From contig NZ_JACHXA010000010.1 in assembly GCF_014191775.1 (NCBI RefSeq), forward strand, positions 93,165 through 157,164: 64,000 bases of DNA, read 5' to 3'. Each line of letters begins with the position of its first letter. Position 1 is the stretch's first letter. The notes beneath the pieces are model-generated. The model searched no databases and was not told the origin of the DNA. It saw only the letters and a program-made list of their open reading frames with translations. Of the stretch, positions 1 through 7,024 are shown piece after piece. A program made the position numbers and the translations under genes. This DNA is from Limibacillus halophilus (lineage in GTDB: Bacteria > Pseudomonadota > Alphaproteobacteria > Kiloniellales > CECT-8803).

Positions 1-1
1 T

Positions 2-871
2 TCGGCCGAAACGCTAGTGATACCTTTCGACCCTGCTTCTCGCCAGATTATCGAGCGGATCGTTCCGCCTGCGGCCCCGACCGCGCCAATCCCAGCGGTT
101 TCGTCGTCAACGAACAGCGATGGCACAACCGACTCCGCTCCCATCGACGTTCCGGAGACCGCCGCTTTGGAAGCCCCACAAGACCAAGTCCCGGAACCTC
201 AGCAATCGACACCAACCACACAGCAAGCGCTTCCGGGCGCTGGCGAAAATGTTGAATCGGAAAGTACGTCGCCGGGGTTGGCTGGCTCCGAACCGACGGG
301 CAGTAGTACGGCGCCTTCACGGATCAGTTCAGACTTTCTGCCGGATGCCGTTCCCTTGACCCGGCAATCCCCCGACGATGCCGCGCCGGAGGAAGCCTTC
401 AGCCCGAACCCCGATCCCCATTTATCAGAGAGAAGCTCACTGCGCCTCGCCGACCCCAAAAGCGATTCGGGCGACCCATCACCCCAGACCTCCGCCGTAC
501 CAGGACCAGGGCCGGGGTCGTCGGTATCTCTACCGCTTGCAAAACCCGCGGCGCCCCAGACCTCCACAGCGACCTTCCAGACAGTATCGCTTCCGTTACC
601 CGGGCGGCGATCCGGCCAATATAGGCTGCAACTCCTGGCGACCGGAGATCGCAACGATGCGGAGTTGCGCAAAGAGCAACTCATCTGGCGCTACAGCGAT
701 CTGTTCCAGGAGGCCCCTGTCTTTATCGAGGTGGTTCGTCGTACCGCCGCTCCAACCCTCTATCGTGTGAAGGTCGGCGCTTTCGACAGTCGTGATCGTG
801 CACAAACGCTCTGTCTGGCACTCCGCGAGCGTGGTCAGGACTGCCTGTTGCTGACCACGCCCTCTCGTTGA
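2..871 (+). CDS. SPOR domain-containing protein, 5' end outside the window
   Basis: The reading frame is open to the left edge, so the true start probably lies upstream; the first in-window start codon is a GTG at 17. About 190 residues of Pro/Ser/Thr/Ala-rich, low-complexity, probably disordered or periplasm-spanning sequence are followed by a C-terminal SPOR-type domain (last ~85 residues, beginning GQYRLQLLA and containing YRVKVGAFDSRDRA). SPOR domains bind denuded peptidoglycan glycan strands, typically at the septum. No membrane segment is visible in the part present. The next gene lies on the other strand, convergent, 13 bp away. The SPOR assignment is by pattern; the partner or lytic function is unknown. 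Confidence 0.8.
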   Translation, partial: SAETLVIPFDPASRQIIERIVPPAAPTAPIPAVSSSTNSDGTTDSAPIDVPETAALEAPQDQVPEPQQSTPTTQQALPGAGENVESESTSPGLAGSEPTGSSTAPSRISSDFLPDAVPLTRQSPDDAAPEEAFSPNPDPHLSERSSLRLADPKSDSGDPSPQTSAVPGPGPGSSVSLPLAKPAAPQTSTATFQTVSLPLPGRRSGQYRLQLLATGDRNDAELRKEQLIWRYSDLFQEAPVFIEVVRRTAAPTLYRVKVGAFDSRDRAQTLCLALRERGQDCLLLTTPSR

Positions 872-884
872 AACGCCGAGTAAC

Positions 885-1316
885 TTAGGAAGCGCTGCAA
901 CGGCCGACGGCGACAAAGCTGTTTGGCGCGCCGTATGTCGAAATGTTCTCTGAAAAGAGGTAACCCCAGGTGAAGGTCTTTTTCATACTATCGTATGCGA
1001 CCATTTCAGCGCCCAAGGTGCAGACATAAAGCATTGGCTGCAGATCCTTGTAGGGTTTGGCGCAAACAAAGCTTTCCTGCTTGCCAAGCGTTTGAGAGCC
1101 GGGGCGCTTGGGATGGGTCATGACCATCTCCACCTCGGAAATAAACTCCATCGCAAAGCCATCGCCCTGAAACGGCAGAACTGAACTGGAGCCGTCCTTG
1201 AACTCGATACCGCCGGTGGTTTCCTCGTTGCACTGGAGGACTTGTCCCACCTGCGCATCCGCGGCCCCTAAAGGCAACAGGGCAGCCAGGCCCAGAACCG
1301 CAAAGAATAAACGCAT
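885..1316 (-). CDS. small secreted protein of unknown function
   Basis: 143 residues with a clear Sec signal peptide (MRLFFAVLGLAALLPLGAADA, cleavage probably near residue 21). The mature part is about 120 residues with few recognisable motifs; three cysteines (QCNEE, VCAKP, VCTLG plus GRCSA at the end) could form disulfides in the periplasm. The start is supported by a GGGAG Shine-Dalgarno about 8 nt before the ATG. It lies downstream of another small exported protein on the same strand (1407-1790), with 90 bp between them, so they may be co-transcribed. I do not recognise the family. Confidence 0.7.
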   Translation of the reverse strand: MRLFFAVLGLAALLPLGAADAQVGQVLQCNEETTGGIEFKDGSSSVLPFQGDGFAMEFISEVEMVMTHPKRPGSQTLGKQESFVCAKPYKDLQPMLYVCTLGAEMVAYDSMKKTFTWGYLFSENISTYGAPNSFVAVGRCSAS

Positions 1317-1406
1317 GTCGCTTTCTCCCTGTTCTTACGCATGTTGAAGCCGATGAGAAGTCGTGGCAATCGGCCCCCGATTGGGATGCCGGCAAGGATC
1401 CGGTGA

Positions 1407-1790
1407 TTACCGGTTCATCTGCCGCAACTCCTGGGTTATATCCTGCGCTTGGCGCAAACGGCTGAGCGATTCCGCCTGATCGAATGGATCTGCCCGACCG
1501 CTTGCAAAAGCTTTCTGATAAAGTCTGTAGCTTGCTTTCGCCTCGGCTTCCTGATCGCCACCGCTGCAACCCGCTGAAGCAAGGCTCAAGTAATCGTGCC
1601 CGGTTACACCGGCATACTGCCTTACCTGCGGCCAAAGGTAGCTGTCATAGCTGTTGCCAGCGACCCATCCGATCAGCGTCAAGCCCTCATCACGCCGATC
1701 ACAAGGATGACCTTGCGCCGAGGCAAGATGAGCCGCGAGAAGCGGCAGCGCCAAGGCAACGCCGATCCAAAATTTTCTCAGTGGCCTCAT
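1407..1790 (-). CDS. small secreted protein of unknown function
   Basis: 127 residues from the ATG at 1790, chosen over a GTG at 1802 because GGAG sits 6 nt before the ATG. The N-terminus is a signal peptide (basic RPLRKF, then a hydrophobic stretch ending ASAQG). The mature domain is about 100 residues with two cysteines (PCDRRD, AGCSGG) and a charged, probably helical C-terminus. It is likely periplasmic. Nothing in it suggests an enzyme. It precedes the exported protein at 885-1316 on the same strand. Confidence 0.65.
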   Translation of the reverse strand: MRPLRKFWIGVALALPLLAAHLASAQGHPCDRRDEGLTLIGWVAGNSYDSYLWPQVRQYAGVTGHDYLSLASAGCSGGDQEAEAKASYRLYQKAFASGRADPFDQAESLSRLRQAQDITQELRQMNR

Positions 1791-1876
1791 AGAATGCTCC
1801 ACTCAATCCACAATATGCAATTGCAGACAGAATAAGACGTAGCGACCCCTCTAAGCAACCAAAGCTGTCGCGCCGG

Positions 1877-2521
1877 TCAATTTTGTGTGGGCAAATAGCT
1901 GTCCGACCATTTCAACACGAGGTTGAACGACACAGAAATTCGCTGCTCACGAGACAGGTTCGGGTGTACGAAATGATGCAGGAAAGCGGGCCAAATCATG
2001 ATCGTTCCGGCTTTTGGCTGGACCGTGAATTCGGCCTCGATCTGCGGATCGTTTCGGATTGCCGTCATGTTCGCTTGCGGTCTCGGATCATAGAATGAAA
2101 TGGCACCGGGCCGGCGGTCCTTGCGCCCCGGCAGATCTTCGTACTTCTCTGGGATCGCAACATAGTAGGTGCCGCTCAACCATGCATGCGGGTGATTGTG
2201 GAGATCGTGATAATCCCCGAAGCGGTTCACGTTTGCCCAACCCTGCATCGCCCAGTCCACTCGGTAGTCGATTCCCGCTTGGCGCAGATAGTCGATGGCG
2301 CTCTTGTTTATGCACTCGCGCAGCCAGCCAATCGCCGGGTGGTCGCGATCGAGGAAGTTCTCCGCCAAGTAATCCGTCGTCAGATCCTTGCGTGCGCTTT
2401 CCAGACTCTCGATTTCCGCAGCGAGCACCTTATTCGCCATCTCCGCTTGGGGAATTTCCCGACGCAAAAGCAAGGTAGGCCAAAGCTGGTAGAATCCGTT
2501 GGGGTCAGGTTTTTGTTTCAT
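1877..2521 (-). CDS. 2OG-Fe(II) oxygenase-like protein (TIGR02466 type)
   Basis: 214 residues resembling the short 2-oxoglutarate/Fe(II) dioxygenases of the TIGR02466 group. Visible family features are the block HDLHNHPHAWLSGTYY (residues 105-120) with candidate metal His residues, FYDPR near 145, the region GTIMIWPAFLHHFVHP (172-187) carrying the distal His, and REQRISVSFN (191-200) with the 2OG-binding Arg. The substrate is not known for the family, although roles in hydroxylating small molecules or proteins are proposed. It stands alone, with its 5' end about 150 bp from the oppositely oriented glyoxalase gene. Confidence 0.75.
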   Translation of the reverse strand: MKQKPDPNGFYQLWPTLLLRREIPQAEMANKVLAAEIESLESARKDLTTDYLAENFLDRDHPAIGWLRECINKSAIDYLRQAGIDYRVDWAMQGWANVNRFGDYHDLHNHPHAWLSGTYYVAIPEKYEDLPGRKDRRPGAISFYDPRPQANMTAIRNDPQIEAEFTVQPKAGTIMIWPAFLHHFVHPNLSREQRISVSFNLVLKWSDSYLPTQN

Positions 2522-2670
2522 GATATCGGGAGGCTATCGCCTCCCGGCGCCGGATGCCAGCCCCCTTCCACCCAATTGCCGGATACCCGGTTGCCAAACT
2601 CAATAGCACTCGCCACTTTAGCTTGAAGCAACCGCCATTCCGGCATCGACGAGAAGGAATTATCCAAACG

Positions 2671-3111
2671 ATGAGGTATCTGCACACCATGGTCCGCGTG
2701 ACCGACCTCGAAAAGTCGCTCGACTTTTATTGCACTAAACTCGGCATGACCGAAGTTCGGCGCTACGACAACGACAAGGGACGTTTCACGCTGGTGTTCC
2801 TTGCCGCTTCCCACGATAAGGAAAATGCAAAAGCCCATTCCGCCCCGGTCGTGGAACTGACCTACAACTGGGACCCCGAGGCTTACGACGGCGGCCGCAA
2901 CTTCGGCCACTTGGCCTACGAGATCGATGATATCTATGCCACCTGCCAGAAACTGATGGATAGCGGCGTTACCATCAATCGCCCGCCCCGCGACGGTCGC
3001 ATGGCTTTCATTCGCTCACCTGATGGCATCTCCATTGAACTGTTGCAGGCCGGTGAAGCGCTGGAACTGCGCGAACCCTGGACTTCAATGCCCAACACCG
3101 GCACGTGGTAA
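2671..3111 (+). CDS. gloA: lactoylglutathione lyase (glyoxalase I)
   Basis: 146 residues, the usual GloA length. It isomerises the hemithioacetal of methylglyoxal and glutathione to S-lactoylglutathione in the cytoplasm. The four metal ligands can be placed: His5 (LHTMVRV), Glu62 (VELTYN), His80 (FGHLAYE) and Glu123 (ISIELL). The start is the ATG at 2671, preceded by GAGAAGGA; the frame is open upstream but the extra 39 residues are not glyoxalase-like. The compact length without the extra loops of eukaryotic enzymes suggests the Ni/Co type. The convergent MFS gene follows. Confidence 0.92.
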   Translation: MRYLHTMVRVTDLEKSLDFYCTKLGMTEVRRYDNDKGRFTLVFLAASHDKENAKAHSAPVVELTYNWDPEAYDGGRNFGHLAYEIDDIYATCQKLMDSGVTINRPPRDGRMAFIRSPDGISIELLQAGEALELREPWTSMPNTGTW

Positions 3112-3132
3112 ACAGCAACAAATGCGGTGCAT

Positions 3133-4455
3133 TCAGTCCTGCTGAGCTTCTTCAAGCCTCCAGCAGGCGAATGCTGCCGCAAAGGCTCCCAGGGTTAAAA
3201 TCGCGAGCGCCATCAAGAGACTCCAAGACATTACCAGCCCGATCACAACGCCGCTGCCAAGCAGGACCACGCCGATAAGGCTGTTGCTGAGAGCAACATA
3301 CTGGGCCCGGGTTTCGGCGGTCGTCATATCGATCAACTGTGTCTTGCGACCGATCCTGACACCGGAATGCGACACGCCGAGCACAAACAGTACCGCGCCA
3401 TGAAGCCAGAGGCTGCCCAGAACCTGCGGCAAGGCAGCGTGGATGGCTAGAACGACCGCGCCAAGAAGCCCGGCACCGACGGCTGCATAGGTCATGGTTC
3501 GGCGGCTTGATCGATCGGATAAGCCGCCCCAAACCGCCGAACTGAGAGTTCCCGCAAGGCCGGTCGCAACGACTAGCAATCCAAGAGTGGCGAGCGATCC
3601 GTCAGTACCCTGCTGCGCGAAAGCGACATATATTGGGCCTGCAAACGCAGTACTCAAAAGGAGCGAGCGCGCCCACAGGAAGCGCCGCAACTCGGCATCC
3701 GCAAACAACAGATCGATCTGTCCCGTCAACACCGACTTCAAGTCGCGCCCACCTTCGGTAGCGCCCTCCTCTTCGTCCAGCGTCAAGAAGGTGACCGCCC
3801 CCAACAGCCAAGAAACCCCGGCGGCGGCAATAATAGCGAACAGCAGGCCATCGCTGCGTTGAACCTCAGGCACGAGCGTCAAATAGATGCCCACCAGTCC
3901 CGTGACCGCACCGGCGATGGACTCTGCATAGCCCGACAAGCGGCCTCGTTTCGCCTTAGCCACCGTCTTGCCGAGCACGTCCTTGGCTGCAACGGACGCG
4001 ACGCCACGCGCCAGGCTGAAGACCGCAAGCAAAGCAATGACTGCGACACCGGCGGAAAAACCCTCAAGCCCCGCCATGCCGGCCATTGCCATGGCGAGGA
4101 TGCAGAGACCTTCCACGGCACTGGCAAAGGCCCAAAAGTGCTTGCGCCGTGGAAAGCTGCGAATCAACCCGCCGACCAGCAACTGCGGCAAGAGAGACAG
4201 AGACTCGCGGATCGGCACCAGAAGCCCTACGAAAAAGGCCGGAGCACCCAGCGCGCCGAGCAACCAGGGTAACACCACCTTGGAATCGGCAAGGCCGTCG
4301 CCGATTTTGCTGAGGCCCATGGCCGCCGTCTGGATAACGAAACTACGCGGCTGGTCGTGGCAGGCCGCCTCGCTAATATCCTTGCAGAGCCGCGCATCCT
4401 CCTCACCAACGGCGGCATGGAATAACCTTTCGGTCCAATGAAGGGCCTTTTCCAC
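3133..4455 (-). CDS. MFS transporter
   Basis: 440 residues with about 12 hydrophobic segments, in the major facilitator arrangement. The N-terminal ~40 residues are soluble and acidic before the first membrane segment. A charged loop (FLTLDEEEGATEGGRDL) separates the two six-helix halves and WGGLSDRSSRRTM in the second half resembles the family's A-type loop motif. Start is a GTG with AAGGA upstream. Its gene begins 5 bp after the ModE-like regulator on the same strand, so the two are almost certainly one operon and the regulator probably controls transporter expression. The substrate cannot be read from sequence. Confidence 0.8.
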   Translation of the reverse strand: MEKALHWTERLFHAAVGEEDARLCKDISEAACHDQPRSFVIQTAAMGLSKIGDGLADSKVVLPWLLGALGAPAFFVGLLVPIRESLSLLPQLLVGGLIRSFPRRKHFWAFASAVEGLCILAMAMAGMAGLEGFSAGVAVIALLAVFSLARGVASVAAKDVLGKTVAKAKRGRLSGYAESIAGAVTGLVGIYLTLVPEVQRSDGLLFAIIAAAGVSWLLGAVTFLTLDEEEGATEGGRDLKSVLTGQIDLLFADAELRRFLWARSLLLSTAFAGPIYVAFAQQGTDGSLATLGLLVVATGLAGTLSSAVWGGLSDRSSRRTMTYAAVGAGLLGAVVLAIHAALPQVLGSLWLHGAVLFVLGVSHSGVRIGRKTQLIDMTTAETRAQYVALSNSLIGVVLLGSGVVIGLVMSWSLLMALAILTLGAFAAAFACWRLEEAQQD

Positions 4456-4460
4456 TTCTT

Positions 4461-4832
4461 TTATTCCTTCTTTCCAGCCAGCGTCGAGGCGGAGCCAAAG
4501 GCGTTTAGCTCTTCTGCCGTCGCCGCCTGGGCGGCAGCCACAAGACTTTCGAACCGACGAACGAGGTCATGCCCTTCCGTCGTCAGGCGCGCGCCGCCGC
4601 GCTGCTTTCCGCCCACATGCGTTTCCACGACCAAAAACGCGAAGCAACTGTTCAACTCGTCGACCAGCCGCCAGGCACGGCTATAAGACATATTCAGCGC
4701 GCGGGCTGCCGCGGCAATCGAGAAATGCTCATCGAGCGCCTTCAATAGCGCAATCTTGCCGGGGCCAAGCTGACCACCGCCCGGCAGCGTAATCTTGATC
4801 CAAAGCCGCGCTTTGCTGTTGGAAGATGTCAT
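4461..4832 (-). CDS. ModE-type winged helix regulator without molybdate-binding domain
   Basis: 123 residues. The N-terminal half matches the ModE/LysR-like winged helix: GPGKIALLKALDE, then AAAARALNMSYSRAWRLVDE (the helix-turn-helix, about residues 36-56) and the wing GGKQRGGARLTTEGHDLV. Full ModE proteins carry C-terminal TOBE (molbindin) domains; here only a short helix follows, so oxyanion sensing cannot be assumed. It is the first gene of a two-gene operon with the MFS transporter at 3133-4455. It probably acts as an autoregulator and regulator of that transporter; the signal is unknown. Confidence 0.8.
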   Translation of the reverse strand: MTSSNSKARLWIKITLPGGGQLGPGKIALLKALDEHFSIAAAARALNMSYSRAWRLVDELNSCFAFLVVETHVGGKQRGGARLTTEGHDLVRRFESLVAAAQAATAEELNAFGSASTLAGKKE

Positions 4833-4988
4833 GCCCTCAACCCTATCGCACTGTCCTTACGAAACTATAGGCCCCAGAAATTTGCCGGCCTTCCATTCTC
4901 GGTAATCACCATACCCCTTGAACCAGCAAATCTATTTGATAGCTTTTGTTGTGACACCCTTTGAGGAAGATTTGGAGAGGATTACTAA

Positions 4989-5276
4989 ATGTCCAGTGAA
5001 GGCCTTCACGAGCCGATTGAGAAGCTCAGCAAGAAAACCATCAACATGCACCGTGCCATCGTCTCCCTGATGGAGGAGTTGGAGGCGGTCGATTGGTATC
5101 AGCAACGTGCCGATGCCTGCGATGATCCGGAGCTCAAGGCCATCCTGATCCACAATGCTAACGAAGAAATCGAGCACGCGATGATGGTGCTGGAATGGAT
5201 TCGGCGGAACAACGAGACCTTCGACAGCGAGATGAAAGAGCGCCTGTTCAGCGACGCGCCGATCTCCGATCACTGA
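4989..5276 (+). CDS. encapsulated ferritin-like protein (EncFtn family), core only
   Basis: 95 residues closely matching the Rhodospirillum rubrum EncFtn core (shared HRAIVS-MEELEAVDWY and a later HN--EE-EHA block). EncFtn is a ferroxidase that forms a ring of dimers and works inside an encapsulin shell. The expected iron ligands are present: Glu30, Glu60 and His63, with Glu29 and Glu32 at the entry site. AGAGGA precedes the ATG by about 7 nt. Two things are odd: the protein stops right after the core, so the C-terminal linker and encapsulin-targeting peptide are missing, and no encapsulin shell gene is adjacent, the next gene being convergent and unrelated. Confidence 0.85.
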   Translation: MSSEGLHEPIEKLSKKTINMHRAIVSLMEELEAVDWYQQRADACDDPELKAILIHNANEEIEHAMMVLEWIRRNNETFDSEMKERLFSDAPISDH

Positions 5277-5414
5277 GGTATCTCAGTGCCAAAGTCGGCG
5301 GCACTGGGATAGCAAAACAGCACGATGGTGATCCTCGCTGGCAAGGCAAAAATAGGTCAGACGCGAGGACACCATCACGGGGGGCGTCTGCGTTCACATG
5401 AAGAAAACACTCCG

Positions 5415-6983
5415 CTAGTCCAAACCCATCCCCTGCCGAGCCAATAGGATTGGCAAGCGCTGGCGTAACTCTTTATCCAGTTCGCTGGAGACATGCCGCG
5501 GGAAAAAGCTGGCAAGGCGCTCCTTCTTGACTGCAGTCGCGGTCTCGACCACGTCGGGACGACCTTTCTCCACCCATTCCTTGGGGCTGGTGCGATCGCC
5601 GAGCTCCGGATAGACGTAATCTCGCTGCATCAACTCCAGCGTCGAGGAATGCCCCAGGTAATGACCCGGCCCTTCGGTGCAGACCTGCCGCATCACTTCA
5701 AGCGACAGGGAATCCTCGGTCACCTCGATTCCACGCACGCAACGCAGGCACTGTCCCAGCATGTCATTATCCAACAACAAACTCTCCAGGCAGAAACCGA
5801 GAAGCGATGCGTGCATGCCCGCCGACTCATAAACCATATTGAGCCCGGCCAGCCCGGCCATCACGTTCGAGATCGCCTTTTCATAGCCCGCCTGAAGGTC
5901 GGGAAGCTTCGAATCGGCCATGCCCGCCGCCGCCCCGCCCGGCAAATCATAGAACTGCGCCATCTGCGCACAGGCGGCTGACAATAATGCCTGCTCGCCC
6001 GAGCCACCGGACATCGCGCCAGTTCGCAAGTCGGATACGAAAGGCCAGGTTCCGAAAATCGCCGGAGCCCCGGGCTGAATCGCATTGACGTAGCAAATGC
6101 CAGCCAGGACTTCCGCGGTGGCCTGCATTACCGCGCCGGCCAGGGCAGGCGGCGCCGTCGCACCCGCTTGGCCTGCCGACAGCAACAGAACGGGCATGCC
6201 GCCGTGAACACAAGCTTCGAGAACGCGGCAAGCATCCTCGGCAAACTTCATCGGCGGAACGACAAAGCAGTTCGAGTTGGATACGAAAGGCCGGTCTCTC
6301 CAAGCCGCTTCGCCGCCGGCAACCGCATGCAGAAGGTCGAACACCTTGGGCATGTTCTCGCCCAGCGTGAAGCTGCAACCGACGTGCTTGGTGGTTCCGG
6401 CGATGGAGGCATAAAGCGTGTTGATGTCCAGCTCTTCCAGGGTATTCACGTCGCAGGGCGTGAGCGGGCGCTGAAAGAAGTGGATGTTGTCCAGCTGCTG
6501 GACCAACCGCGCGGCATCATAAAGGTCCTGAACCGTGGCGTTGCGGTAGATACGCTGCTCGACATCCACCATCATCGTCGCCGCACCTGCGGTTCCGAAA
6601 TGCACTTTCTTGCCCTGCGGATGGAGGTCGTACAGCGGGTCGCGACCGTACAGCGGTCTATTGCGCCATGCCTTCGCAACCATGTCCTCAACCATGGCTC
6701 TGGGAAATCTCAACCGCCCGTCGTCACCCAGAATCGCACCCGCGGCGGTGCAGTACTCGATACAAGAGGGAATTGCATCGGCTAGACCGATCTGCTCCAA
6801 CGCATCCAGGGCCGCCTCATGGACGCGCCGTACCTGGTCATCGGACAGCGGGCGATACACACCGCCTTCGAGCCCGGCTCGGATCGGCTTCAAATCGTCG
6901 GGAAGAGGTGCAGCGCGTGCCGCCCTCCGGGCCTCTCGACCACCTTTCCTTCGGCCTTCGCGGACTGCTGTTTCTTCCGTCAT
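5415..6983 (-). CDS. trimethylamine methyltransferase family protein (MttB superfamily, non-pyrrolysine)
   Basis: 522 residues in the MttB/MtgB superfamily (COG5598): a basic N-terminal leader, then the TIM-barrel methyltransferase fold with family blocks such as HFGTAGAATMMVD, TKHVGCSFT, GSGEQALLSAACAQMAQFY and GAAAGMADSKLPD. There is no in-frame TAG, so it is the non-pyrrolysine type; characterised relatives demethylate glycine betaine, proline betaine or carnitine onto a corrinoid protein. It is the last gene of a minus-strand operon with two FAD demethylating dehydrogenases and an XRE-cupin regulator. No MttC-like corrinoid protein is next to it. The substrate is inferred to be a methylated amine. 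Confidence 0.85.
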   Translation of the reverse strand: MTEETAVREGRRKGGREARRAARAAPLPDDLKPIRAGLEGGVYRPLSDDQVRRVHEAALDALEQIGLADAIPSCIEYCTAAGAILGDDGRLRFPRAMVEDMVAKAWRNRPLYGRDPLYDLHPQGKKVHFGTAGAATMMVDVEQRIYRNATVQDLYDAARLVQQLDNIHFFQRPLTPCDVNTLEELDINTLYASIAGTTKHVGCSFTLGENMPKVFDLLHAVAGGEAAWRDRPFVSNSNCFVVPPMKFAEDACRVLEACVHGGMPVLLLSAGQAGATAPPALAGAVMQATAEVLAGICYVNAIQPGAPAIFGTWPFVSDLRTGAMSGGSGEQALLSAACAQMAQFYDLPGGAAAGMADSKLPDLQAGYEKAISNVMAGLAGLNMVYESAGMHASLLGFCLESLLLDNDMLGQCLRCVRGIEVTEDSLSLEVMRQVCTEGPGHYLGHSSTLELMQRDYVYPELGDRTSPKEWVEKGRPDVVETATAVKKERLASFFPRHVSSELDKELRQRLPILLARQGMGLD

Positions 6984-7024
6984 GGCCCGATTTCCTTCTT
7001 GCTGAGGTTTTCAATGCTTCCTGT

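Noticed and set aside
5277..5414. Encapsulin targeting peptide in another frame after the EncFtn stop
   Set aside because: Translating the three frames gives nothing similar to known cargo peptides such as LTVGSL; in-frame readthrough gives GISVPKSAALG.
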